From Fibrobacter sp. (GTDB taxonomy: Bacteria; Fibrobacterota; Fibrobacteria; Fibrobacterales; Fibrobacteraceae), in the NCBI GenBank assembly GCA_017503015.1, contig JAFVTX010000049.1:22904-86903 (forward strand): DNA of 64,000 nt, given 5' to 3'. A program made the translations under genes and the position numbers. Each line of letters starts with the position of its first letter. Position 1 is the stretch's first letter. Below are positions 12,775 through 20,054 of the stretch, one piece after another. Under the pieces are notes generated by a model, which had not been told where the DNA came from, did no database searches, and saw only the letters and a list, made by a program, of their open reading frames with translations.

Positions 12775-15156
12775 CTAGAACTTTCCGACGGTAATGCCGG
12801 CGTAGAATCCGGGCCAGAAGCGGAATTTATCCCCTTCGTGGCCGAAGTCGTCGTGGTATTCGCTGAGGGGCTTTACTAGGATCTTTTCGCCATAGCCCTG
12901 GGCTGCGAGATTGAGGGTGCCGCCCACCGAAAGCCCGAAGAAGGGGAACACTTGAGTCGTGTAGCCCAGGCGCAGACGGTGGTGGAAATTGACGCCATCG
13001 GAGCCGTATTCAAAATCAGAATCGTCAAAGTTGAAAGCCACCTTGTCGTGTTCCATCAGGAACATGTATTCCAAGTCAATGTGGCTGCCGTACTTGCCGA
13101 ACTGGGTTCCAAGACCGAGACCCGCTTCGGAGACATCGCTAAAGTGCCTGAACCCCGTTCCCTTTTCAATCAGGCGGGCTCCTTCAAGGGCGGTGTAGAG
13201 GTAGGCAGTGCCCATGTGGAGGGAAACGCCCAGGGCGCCCATCTCGTTGAGAGAACCCATGACGCTCCACACGCCGTTACCCACGATGTTGATGAGGCCC
13301 ACGGGAGTCCTTTCGCAGTGGCCGCAAATGTTCAAGATGCCTACCTGGCGGCCATCCGCCCGGCCCGCGATGTTCAGGACGCTCACCTGGGCGGTGTTGA
13401 GCTTGCCCGCCACGTTCATGGCGGCAGCCACCTGCACGTCGGATTCCTTGGCAGCGTTCAGGGCGGCTGTCACCTGCACACCGGATTTCTTTGCCGCGTT
13501 CAGGGCAGCGGATACCTGCACATCGGATTCTCTCGCGATGTTCGCCGCGGCAGTAACTTGGGCATGGGTTTCCTTGGCCACATTCAGGGCGGCAGAAATC
13601 TGGGCCTTGGTTTCACGGGCGTAGTTGATGGCAGGGGCCACCTGCACGCCGTTCAGGGAATCGCGGGTCACGTTCATGGTAGCCGAGACCTGCACACCCG
13701 AAGAATTCTCCTTGGCCACGTTAATCACGGGAGACGCCTGGATTCCGTTAAAGGAACCCGCATAGTTCATGACTCCCGAAACCTGCGCCCCTTCGAAATG
13801 CTCCTTCGCGCCGTTGAACACCGCCGTAAGTTGCAGGCCGTGCATTTCCTTGCGGGCGATGTTTGCAAAGATACTGATTTGCGAGCCCAGCATATAGCTG
13901 TCGGTACGGGTCACAAACAGGCCCATCTGCAGGCCCTTGCGGGCTTCGCGGTCCTTGTCCACCAGGTTGAAGGTCACGCGGTATTTTCCGTTGTGGTCCA
14001 GGGAATCCAGGGAGCAGGCGGTAGTATCGCCGGAGGCACAGTCCCCGCGGCGGGCGATTTCGCCCCGGAGGGTAGTCTTTTCGGCCACGATGGCGCTGAA
14101 CTGTTTTTGCGTCAGCTGGGCACGGTAATTGTCCTGCAGGGTGACGCTCGCCTCCTTGTATTCGGCAGGACGTTCCAGACGCACGCTGTACTTGCCGGCG
14201 GCAAGCCCCAGGTTGATGGGCCGCCCTGCCTTCTTGTAAAGTTCCGCCACCAGCTCGCCCCGCTCGTCACGGATGAACAGACGGCCTTCCACGTCTTCGC
14301 CGATGTCGAGACCCGCGTTCATGCTGCGTAAATCCGTCATCACCACGTCTCCGGTACCGGCCAGGTTCATGTCCCGGCTGGGGTGCTGGGCGCCACCCAT
14401 GGTTGCTTCCGTTTTCTGGAGCGTCTCGTTAAAGGCAAACTGGTAAGCTTCCGAAAGGGTCACCTTGCCATCGCCGCTGATATCGCCCGCCCCGCGTAAC
14501 CCGCTCACCAGGGAATGGGTAAAGAAGGAACCCTTCAGCTTGTCGCTTTCCTGGCTGGATTCATCTTGCGTGCTGCTGGTAATAAAGGCATAGCCCTTCA
14601 TGTCGGAACTCTTGTCCACCATAAAGGCGGGAACCGCCACGCCGCCCTTCGCGCGGGTAATGGCTCCCGAACCGCAGGCGTCTATCACCGCAATCTTCAC
14701 GTCGGCATGGAGGGAATCGATTTTTGTGCGGAGCGCCTTCCAGGCGAAGGTCTCCTTGCCCAGACGCAGGCCCTTTTCGTCGGCATGACCGCTGTAATAG
14801 ACCAGCACCTCGTCGCGGCCGCCTGCCGACTTGTTCTTTGCAATCTTCTTGTCCAGTTCGTCAATCTTCTGCTGGAACGCGGCAACGCTGGGTTCCTTCA
14901 CCTCCACGACGTTTCCGGCCTGCACGCCGCCCATTTCCTTCAGCACGTTCACGAAGGAGCGGGCATCGCTTGCGGCATAGCGGAGGGTGGGGCGGCCCTC
15001 GCCGCCGTAATTGGCGCTTACGGCCAGTACGTAGCGGTTAATCTGAATCTCCTGGGCGGCAGAAACACTGGAAGCCGCGGCCAACAAAACAAGGACAACA
15101 ACTGAAATTATCTGGAGCGACAAGGAAGCATCCATCTTTTTAATCAAATTCATCAT
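12775..15156 (-). CDS. Exported caspase-family (C14) protease with surface-type tandem repeats
   Basis: 793 residues. A signal peptide or anchor (13-34) precedes a caspase-like domain (about 38-270) with the catalytic His in YYSGHAD (His124) and Cys in VIDACGSG (Cys161), plus an EF-hand-like loop DISGDGKVTLSEA (225-237). A middle domain (285-430) is followed by about eleven imperfect repeats of 18-20 residues (430-640; unit like SDVQVSAALNAAKKSGVQVT), reminiscent of LA_2272-type surface repeats, then a barrel-like C-terminus ending in GITVGKF. It starts two bases after the anti-sigma stop, in an operon with an ECF sigma factor. Caspase homologues cleave after Arg/Lys or Asp; specificity here is unknown. 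Outer-membrane location is inferred from the C-terminal strands. Confidence 0.85.
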   Translation of the reverse strand: MMNLIKKMDASLSLQIISVVVLVLLAAASSVSAAQEIQINRYVLAVSANYGGEGRPTLRYAASDARSFVNVLKEMGGVQAGNVVEVKEPSVAAFQQKIDELDKKIAKNKSAGGRDEVLVYYSGHADEKGLRLGKETFAWKALRTKIDSLHADVKIAVIDACGSGAITRAKGGVAVPAFMVDKSSDMKGYAFITSSTQDESSQESDKLKGSFFTHSLVSGLRGAGDISGDGKVTLSEAYQFAFNETLQKTEATMGGAQHPSRDMNLAGTGDVVMTDLRSMNAGLDIGEDVEGRLFIRDERGELVAELYKKAGRPINLGLAAGKYSVRLERPAEYKEASVTLQDNYRAQLTQKQFSAIVAEKTTLRGEIARRGDCASGDTTACSLDSLDHNGKYRVTFNLVDKDREARKGLQMGLFVTRTDSYMLGSQISIFANIARKEMHGLQLTAVFNGAKEHFEGAQVSGVMNYAGSFNGIQASPVINVAKENSSGVQVSATMNVTRDSLNGVQVAPAINYARETKAQISAALNVAKETHAQVTAAANIARESDVQVSAALNAAKKSGVQVTAALNAAKESDVQVAAAMNVAGKLNTAQVSVLNIAGRADGRQVGILNICGHCERTPVGLINIVGNGVWSVMGSLNEMGALGVSLHMGTAYLYTALEGARLIEKGTGFRHFSDVSEAGLGLGTQFGKYGSHIDLEYMFLMEHDKVAFNFDDSDFEYGSDGVNFHHRLRLGYTTQVFPFFGLSVGGTLNLAAQGYGEKILVKPLSEYHDDFGHEGDKFRFWPGFYAGITVGKF

Positions 15157-15157
15157 C

Positions 15158-15934
15158 TTACTTGCCCTCCGTCTTGCGAAGCGTGAGGCTTACTGCCTTA
15201 ACGCCCTCCTGTTTCAGCGAGGCGTCGATGTCCCCCGCGTTCAACTCGAATTCACTTTTTGAGGTCAAGAAAAAGAACTTCTCGAATTTGGGCGCATTGT
15301 CCAGCTTGTAGGCAAAGGGCAACGTGGTCATCTTGCCAGGCTCCAGTTCCACCGCACGGTTCTCCCGCCCCATGTGCATGGTGATGGTCCCGTTCCCGTC
15401 CATGCTGAAAAGCAGACCGAAACATTTTTCGGCAACGGCGTAACGCAGCTGGATTTCGTCGCCCTCCCGAGCCTCTCCCAGATTTTCCATTTGCACGGCG
15501 CTATCGCCTGTCTTTTTCCAGACTTCCATACGGGCGGAGAGTCCCTTAATACGCAGGCCATCGTCACTGGAAGCATCGACCATGGCCACTTCCATAAGCT
15601 GGGTATTTTGTTCCGAAAGGGAACGCTGGCCGAACAGTGCCACCGTCACCACCGCAAGCACCAGGGCTGCGGCGGCGGCAAGTTTCACCAACTTGAAATT
15701 CACACGCACCGTGTTGCCGGCTCCCGCATTGGAGCGTCCGGGCATCATGGCAATCTTTTCCGAAAGTTTTTCGAAAGGAAGCTTCTTGAGGATTGCCGCA
15801 TTGTCCTCCCGCAGCATCTTCACGCGACCGGCGAAGATTTCATCTGTCGCCTCCATCTCGCGGATTTCGCGCATTTCTTCGGCAGGCAAGTCGCCCGTCA
15901 AATATTTTTCCAGTTTCCAGTCGGGAATCATCAC
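15158..15934 (-). CDS. Anti-sigma factor with single membrane helix and DUF4384-like periplasmic domain
   Basis: 258 residues. The cytosolic N-terminus (1-80) has the short acidic helices of anti-sigma domains (WKLEKYLTGDLPAEEMREI). One membrane helix (84-102, KLAAAAALVLAVVTVALFG) leads to a periplasmic domain (about 125-255) with EIQLRYAVAEKCFGLLFSMD and GNGTITMHM, which resembles DUF4384, found in caspase-associated and serine-protease proteins. It overlaps the sigma gene by four bases (ATGA) and abuts the caspase gene, which is the standard arrangement for a sigma factor held by its own anti-sigma factor. The sensed signal is unknown; the DUF4384-like domain is the likely sensor (inference). 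Confidence 0.78.
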   Translation of the reverse strand: MMIPDWKLEKYLTGDLPAEEMREIREMEATDEIFAGRVKMLREDNAAILKKLPFEKLSEKIAMMPGRSNAGAGNTVRVNFKLVKLAAAAALVLAVVTVALFGQRSLSEQNTQLMEVAMVDASSDDGLRIKGLSARMEVWKKTGDSAVQMENLGEAREGDEIQLRYAVAEKCFGLLFSMDGNGTITMHMGRENRAVELEPGKMTTLPFAYKLDNAPKFEKFFFLTSKSEFELNAGDIDASLKQEGVKAVSLTLRKTEGK

Positions 15935-16434
15935 TTCACCTCCAGGTTTTTAACTCTTGCCTGCAAGGTGCGTAAACGCTTGCGCACCCCGCTTACCGAA
16001 AGCCCCACCATCTCGGCGGTTTCTTCCAGCGTCATACCATCTACATAGTGCAACACCGCAATGGTCCGGGTAGATTCCTGCTCCCGCGAAAAAATTTTCG
16101 CCAATATGCCGCGAGCCTCATAGCCTTCCTGCTCGTCGTCTGCGCAGGCGATATTCAGCAACAGCTCGCTGGAATCCACGTCCAGCCCCCTGCGCTTCTT
16201 GTCGCGGATGCGGTTCAGGCAGAGCCTGGTGGCCGTATTCCACAAAAGACTGCTGGGACTGTCCAGGTTCAGGCGGTCCATGCCGGCATAAATCCGCAAA
16301 AACACGTCCTGCATCAGGTCCGAAGCCTCCGCCTCGTCCTTGAGCAGGGCCATACAGCGACGGTAAACCATCGGGGCGTAGGCCTCGTACAGTCTAGAAA
16401 ACGCCATGCGATCTGCGGAATTTATCCTTTCCAT
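15931..16434 (-). CDS. ECF-type RNA polymerase sigma factor
   Basis: 167 residues. Region 2 (about 10-75) has FSRLYEAYAPMVYRRCMALL and EASDLMQDVFLRIYAGM, the -10-binding helices. Region 4 (about 112-160) has VLHYVDGMTLEETAEMVGLS and VSGVRKRLRTLQARV, the -35 helix-turn-helix. The two-region size is typical of ECF (extracytoplasmic function) sigma factors. It is the first gene of the sigma/anti-sigma/caspase operon, so it may well drive its own operon. Upstream, ACACTT (16444-16449) and AAGTGT (16461-16466) form an inverted repeat in the leader. Confidence 0.9.
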   Translation of the reverse strand: MERINSADRMAFSRLYEAYAPMVYRRCMALLKDEAEASDLMQDVFLRIYAGMDRLNLDSPSSLLWNTATRLCLNRIRDKKRRGLDVDSSELLLNIACADDEQEGYEARGILAKIFSREQESTRTIAVLHYVDGMTLEETAEMVGLSVSGVRKRLRTLQARVKNLEVK

Positions 16435-16443
16435 GCCTGTGTA

Positions 16444-16466
16444 ACACTTGTGGAGGTTAAAAGTGT
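16444..16466. promoter_or_regulatory. Inverted repeat in leader of the ECF sigma gene
   Basis: ACACTT (16444-16449) and AAGTGT (16461-16466) are perfect six-base arms around an 11-base spacer that contains the ribosome-site-like CCTCC on the minus strand. It starts ten bases before the sigma start codon. It could be an operator or an mRNA hairpin that hides the ribosome site; neither is proven. Confidence 0.4.
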
Positions 16467-16487
16467 CACCGAAAATGTAAAAAAAGT

Positions 16488-16516
16488 GGATAGGGGCTAG
16501 GATTTAGGGAATAGGG
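16488..16516. repeat. Degenerate intergenic repeat related to the 14-bp array at 53359
   Basis: The plus strand reads GTGGATAGGGGCTAGGATTT then AGGGAATAGGGG. Its reverse complement shares the CCCCTA, CCCTAAATCCTA words of the 14-bp array at 53359-53410, so both belong to one dispersed low-complexity repeat class. Confidence 0.6.
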
Positions 16517-16600
16517 GTGCGGAGGAAGTCTCCCACTCTCCTAAGGGAACACTCCTGTAAAAACACGTCAAATATAGTTTTTTGACTTAGGCATTTTCCG

Positions 16601-16966
16601 CTACTTACTAAAATCAAAAAAAGCTGCGGGATCCGTCCCGAAGATTTCACCGAGTTTTATCGCCATCTTGCGGGATACCGCCCTTCGTCCGTTTTCCATG
16701 GCACAGAGGTTCTGAACCTGAATCCCGAGTTTTTCGGCAAGGGTGACCTGCGACCAGTTGCGCAAATCTCGGTTCGCAACAATCATTTCGCCGGGAGTGG
16801 AATCCAGATTCTTGAACCAGTCGGACTCTTCGAAGGGGATCGAATCCTCGTTTTTGCAGACCGCCACATTTTCGGACTTGTAGGTATCCTTCAAGAACCT
16901 GACAAGCGGAGCAGGGATGTGCTTCGCACGAATTTCAATACGGGGCTTTTTCACGACTGCCAACAT
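16601..16966 (-). CDS. XRE-family antitoxin (HTH) of a RelE-type module
   Basis: About 121 residues from ATG 16966 (an in-frame ATG at 16978 is also possible). The C-terminal half is an HTH-XRE domain (about 70-118): LRNWSQVTLAEKLGIQVQNL then CAMENGRRAVSRKMAIKLGE. This domain binds the operator in antitoxins; the N-terminal half probably holds the toxin-binding part. It overlaps the end of the toxin gene by about 32 bases. Toxin before antitoxin is the HigBA order. Confidence 0.82.
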   Translation of the reverse strand: MLAVVKKPRIEIRAKHIPAPLVRFLKDTYKSENVAVCKNEDSIPFEESDWFKNLDSTPGEMIVANRDLRNWSQVTLAEKLGIQVQNLCAMENGRRAVSRKMAIKLGEIFGTDPAAFFDFSK

Positions 16967-17198
16967 AGTAAACCTCAATATTTATCGACCCGTTCTCACA
17001 TGTCCAGCAAGCGACCCAATTCAAGGCGATGTGACAATGATACTTGCTATCGCCAAGTGTTGAGTAATGCCAGAAAAGTGGTTGTATTGGTCCGGAAACC
17101 TTTAACGACTGCAACAGAGCCTTCAGCTTGTTCTGCTCCGCTCTAGGCATCGTTTTTGCCGAACGTTCCGCCTTTTTGGTTATGGTCACATTGTACAT
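16935..17198 (-). CDS. RelE/HigB-type toxin
   Basis: 87 residues, no signal. The fold signature is the N-terminal TITKKAERSAKTMPRAEQNK, the linker GPIQPLFWHYSTLGDSKYHC, then HIALNWVACW and the C-terminal strand NIEVYYVGSREKAPY. This is the RelE/ParE-superfamily type that cleaves mRNA at the ribosome, with the YHCHIALNWVACW variant of the core strand. It precedes an XRE antitoxin that it overlaps, so the two form a toxin-antitoxin unit. Activity is inferred from family. Confidence 0.82.
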   Translation of the reverse strand: MYNVTITKKAERSAKTMPRAEQNKLKALLQSLKVSGPIQPLFWHYSTLGDSKYHCHIALNWVACWTCENGSINIEVYYVGSREKAPY

Positions 17199-17354
17199 GG
17201 TTAAATATAATCAATTTTTGATTATTGGTCAACAAGGTTAAACTTTTAAGGATTAAAAGTTATCAAACAAAATGGCAAAAAACAAGAAATAGCCAAATTT
17301 TGCAAACAACTGTTGACATTTTTCAACAACTTTTTTGAAATGTCCAAAAAAGAA

Positions 17355-17376
17355 GGGACACCCTTGCGGATGTCCC
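17355..17376 (-). terminator. Terminator of the small heat-shock gene
   Basis: On the minus strand GGGACA, ten-base loop, TGTCCC is followed by TTCTTTTTT. It lies 44 bases after the heat-shock stop codon. Confidence 0.8.
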
Positions 17377-17419
17377 TGGTGTTTAAGGAGCACAATGAAG
17401 AATCGTTACAATCGCCGAG

Positions 17420-17797
17420 TTAGCCCACGGTCAACTTGCGTGCGGAGGCCTGCTGCTTCTTGGCTAGCGAGAAGGTCAACACACCGTTTTCCAACGAGAC
17501 CTTGATGTTCTCGGGGTCAATATCGTCGGCCAGGCGGAAGCTCCGTTCGTAGGTGTACTTGCTATCTTTGCGGGCACGGGTGGCCTTGACGGTGATGATG
17601 TTCTTTTCTACCTGTACGTCCAGGTCTTCTTTCTTGACGCCCGGCAATTCCACCTCTAGCACAAAGCCGTTGTCTACTTCGTAGTAGTCGGCCTTGGGGG
17701 TGTAGGCACATTCGCCCTGAGCGTTGCAGGCGTTAAAGTTGTCGAGGAAGTTCTGGAGACCATAGAAAGCAGAAGGAAGAATCTGAGTATTGAGCAT
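17420..17797 (-). CDS. Small heat-shock protein (Hsp20/alpha-crystallin)
   Basis: 125 residues. The alpha-crystallin domain covers about residues 33-120: DNGFVLEVELPGVKKEDLDV, VEKNIITVKATRARKD, YERSFRLADDIDPENIKVSL and the ENGVLTFSLAKK strand with the conserved GVL motif. A short N-terminal arm precedes it. Such proteins are ATP-independent holdases that keep unfolding proteins soluble. The gene is single, with its own terminator; heat control is expected but no CIRCE-like operator was found. Confidence 0.93.
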   Translation of the reverse strand: MLNTQILPSAFYGLQNFLDNFNACNAQGECAYTPKADYYEVDNGFVLEVELPGVKKEDLDVQVEKNIITVKATRARKDSKYTYERSFRLADDIDPENIKVSLENGVLTFSLAKKQQASARKLTVG

Positions 17798-17975
17798 AAT
17801 TTTAACCTCACTGGTTGTGGGCCCCGGGCCTTGGCGGTTTGCCTTGGCCGGGGACCCGGTTTTTTGTTTTCACACTCCTATACGCAAAGGCCGTGCCAAT
17901 TTTTGTAGAAGACGGCACCCATTCGGAAAAAAATGCCATGAAACGGCAAAAAATGGCGTTTTTGGGGTAAAAAAG

Positions 17976-18017
17976 GGAGATCCCCGCCTTCGCGGGGATG
18001 ACAAATGAAGGGTGCGG
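17976..18017. repeat. REP-like element, first of two identical 42-bp copies
   Basis: The palindrome ATCCCCGC-CTTC-GCGGGGAT occupies 17980-17999, followed by the flank GACAAATGAAGGGTGCGG. The whole 42-bp block is identical to 18109-18150, so the mobile or copied unit is larger than the hairpin. Confidence 0.92.
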
Positions 18018-18053
18018 GGATGACAAAGCGGACATCCCTTTCAATAAGAAACA

Positions 18054-18079
18054 CCCCTGTTTCAGGTAAGAAACAGGGG
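18054..18079 (-). terminator. Hairpin, probable terminator of the TolC gene
   Basis: CCCCTGTTTC (18054-18063), loop AGGTAA, GAAACAGGGG (18070-18079): a perfect 10-bp stem. On the minus strand it is followed by TGTTTCTT; on the plus strand by GACGTTTTGTTTTT. It lies about 90 bases after the TolC stop, beyond a REP element. Confidence 0.6.
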
Positions 18080-18108
18080 GACGTTTTGTTTTTAAGCAGG
18101 CGAGAAAA

Positions 18109-18150
18109 GGAGATCCCCGCCTTCGCGGGGATGACAAATGAAGGGTGCGG
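18109..18150. repeat. REP-like element, second identical 42-bp copy
   Basis: Same 42 bases as 17976-18017, with the palindrome at 18113-18132. It lies between the TolC stop codon (18166) and the hairpin terminator, so it is transcribed in the TolC 3' untranslated region. Confidence 0.92.
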
Positions 18151-18165
18151 TGATAAATAGTTGGA

Positions 18166-19461
18166 TTAGTCCAGCAGGCCCTGGTACAGGTCCAAGAGCT
18201 TGCGGGAAAGCAAACTGGTGTATTTTGCGTTGTTCAGGGCGACCTGGGCCGACTCCAGACTGTTTTTCTGGTTCAGGTAGTCGGTGTAGGTCAGCGCCCC
18301 CAGCCTGCGCTGCTCTTCGGCCACCTTCAGGGCCTCCTGCTCGGCGGCCACCTGCAAAACAGCAGCCTTCCACTGCAGATCGGCGCTAAGGGCGTTCAGG
18401 TAAAGCTTCTCGATGCTGTTTTCCAAATTCTTTGCCGTCTCCTGCAGGCCCACCTGGGTTTCGGCCTCGTTCACCTGGGCCAGCAGCACCTTGTTGGCGG
18501 TAGCGCCCGCATCGATGATGGGAATGCTGATCCCGAGAGTCAAGGAATTCTGCCAGCCGTACTTGAGCTGGTCCTTGTAGCCCTTGGATTCCCAGGCCTG
18601 CAAGCCTGTGCTGGAATTTGCCCCCAGGGTCACGGAGATAGAGCTGTTCTTGCCTGCCACCTTGGTGTTCTTCTGGGCGGCCTTCACAGAAATGCTGTCG
18701 GATTTAAGCCCGGGATGAGCCGCACGAATGCGGGCCTGCAGCTCGCCGTATTCCGGCAGGGGCGGCAAGGAATCCGGATTGTTCATGCTAATTTCGGGAG
18801 CAGACACGTCGAACTCTTCGGTCTCGGGCAGTTCCAGCAGCTGCCGGAGCGTGGTCCTTGCGGTAGAGACCTTCAGTTCGGCCGTAATCTTTGCCGCCTG
18901 TTTCTGGAGCACACTGGCCTCGGACTGGGTCAGGTCCTTCTTGGTCACGGAACCTACCCCGTAGAGGTTCGTAAAGTATTCGAATTCCGCCTGGGCCACC
19001 TCTACCGCGTAGTCCGCCGTATGCAGGTTTTCCTTGGCCAGAAGCAGGCTCATGTAGGCGTTCAGCACGTTTTCTTGTACGGTGCGTTTGGTCTGCAGGG
19101 TAGAAAGTTCCGCCGCCTCCCGGCTCAGTTCCTTGGCCTCTACGTTCAGGCTGGTAGCGCCGCCGTCCCACAGGGTCACGGAGCCGTTCAAACCCAGGTT
19201 CAGGCGGTAATGGTCTTCTTGATCTACAAAGGGGTGGTCGTAAAGGGTATTCTGGATACTGGCCGAAACCGTGGGGTAATGCCCGATTTTTGCCTGCTTG
19301 ACATTTACCTGAGCCTGCTGCTCCCGGAGTTTAGCCGTTTCCAGCGAAAGGCTCTTTTCGGCCGCCTGCTTGAGGCAGGCCTCCAAAGTCCAAGACGTAC
19401 CGGCATGCAGGAGTGTCGCTGCCGCTAAAATCCCAAACAAGGAGGCTTTCGTGATATTCAT
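18166..19461 (-). CDS. TolC-family outer-membrane efflux protein
   Basis: 431 residues with a signal peptide (FGILAAATLLHAG). Two internally related helical-hairpin halves of the outer-membrane efflux family are visible: the first has SLETAKLREQQAQVNVKQAK and LELPETEEFDV; the second KNTKVAGKNSSISVTLGANS and VLLAQVNEAETQVGLQETAK, ending ALTYTDYLNQKNSLESAQVA. TolC trimers form the outer-membrane exit duct for tripartite pumps and type I secretion. It is the last gene of the MlaD-DksA-TolC stretch; its pump partners are not in the window. Confidence 0.9.
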   Translation of the reverse strand: MNITKASLFGILAAATLLHAGTSWTLEACLKQAAEKSLSLETAKLREQQAQVNVKQAKIGHYPTVSASIQNTLYDHPFVDQEDHYRLNLGLNGSVTLWDGGATSLNVEAKELSREAAELSTLQTKRTVQENVLNAYMSLLLAKENLHTADYAVEVAQAEFEYFTNLYGVGSVTKKDLTQSEASVLQKQAAKITAELKVSTARTTLRQLLELPETEEFDVSAPEISMNNPDSLPPLPEYGELQARIRAAHPGLKSDSISVKAAQKNTKVAGKNSSISVTLGANSSTGLQAWESKGYKDQLKYGWQNSLTLGISIPIIDAGATANKVLLAQVNEAETQVGLQETAKNLENSIEKLYLNALSADLQWKAAVLQVAAEQEALKVAEEQRRLGALTYTDYLNQKNSLESAQVALNNAKYTSLLSRKLLDLYQGLLD

Positions 19462-19500
19462 GACCTTTAGATGCTTGACAATGACGGAGGGTTGCGCACC

Positions 19501-19974
19501 CTACCGCCCAGCATTCTTTTTCATCATCTCGCGACGCTGTTCTTCGGCAAAGAGGCGGGCCATCTCGATACGGTTGATTTCCTGTTCCTTCTTCTTGGTC
19601 TCTTCCTTGCAGTTCACGCACTTGGTGGCGGTAGGCACAGCCATAAGACGGGCCTTGGGAATCAACTGCTGGCACACCTTGCACACGCCGAAGGTGCCCT
19701 TCTTGATACGCTGGAGAGCCTCTTCCAGATAAACCAGGTACTTGCCTTCGCGGGCCGCCAGGGAGAACGTAGTCTCGAGAGCGTTGTAGTCGGTAGCGGA
19801 ATCGGCACTGTCGGAATCCCCGCCGTCGCCGGACTGGTGCTTTTGGCCCTGAAATGCATTGGACTTTTCGGTCTCGCTCTGGGCGGTCACCAGCTGGCGC
19901 CGTTTTTCCAGAAGCATCTCCTCAAAAAACTTGAGGTCTGCAGCACTCATCTTTGCAGGTTTCTTTTCGGCCAT
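19501..19974 (-). CDS. DksA/TraR-family zinc-finger regulator
   Basis: 157 residues. A coiled-coil N-terminus (KFFEEMLLEKRRQLVTAQSE) contains an acidic Gly/Asp/Ser loop (HQSGDGGDSDSADS) in the position of the DksA tip. The C-terminal finger is FGVCKVCQQLIPKARLMAVP then KCVNCKEE, a C-x2-C-x17-C-x2-C zinc site. DksA-like proteins bind the RNA polymerase secondary channel and act with ppGpp at rRNA promoters. It lies between the MlaD and TolC genes on the same strand. Confidence 0.85.
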   Translation of the reverse strand: MAEKKPAKMSAADLKFFEEMLLEKRRQLVTAQSETEKSNAFQGQKHQSGDGGDSDSADSATDYNALETTFSLAAREGKYLVYLEEALQRIKKGTFGVCKVCQQLIPKARLMAVPTATKCVNCKEETKKKEQEINRIEMARLFAEEQRREMMKKNAGR

Positions 19975-20054
19975 AGTTCGCTCCTTTCTTGGGGTTCCCT
20001 TCTTAATCTTTTTCGTGTTAAACTAAATTATTTTTTTCAAAAGAGGACACAATT

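Larger units (their letters stand above)
17798..18165. other. Gene-free region with palindromic repeats between Hsp20 and TolC genes
   Basis: 368 bases without a credible gene. It holds two identical 42-bp copies of the REP-like element (17976-18017 and 18109-18150), a half copy near 18010-18025, and the hairpin at 18054-18079. A GC-rich CCGGGCCTTGG..CCAAGG-like hairpin at about 17820-17850 lies in the Hsp20 upstream region. Confidence 0.75.

Noticed and set aside
17808..18137. Minus-strand open frame of 109 codons starting MSSPRRRGSPF
   Set aside because: The peptide includes VIPAKAGIS, which is the translation of the palindromic repeats; there is no ribosome site or coding bias.
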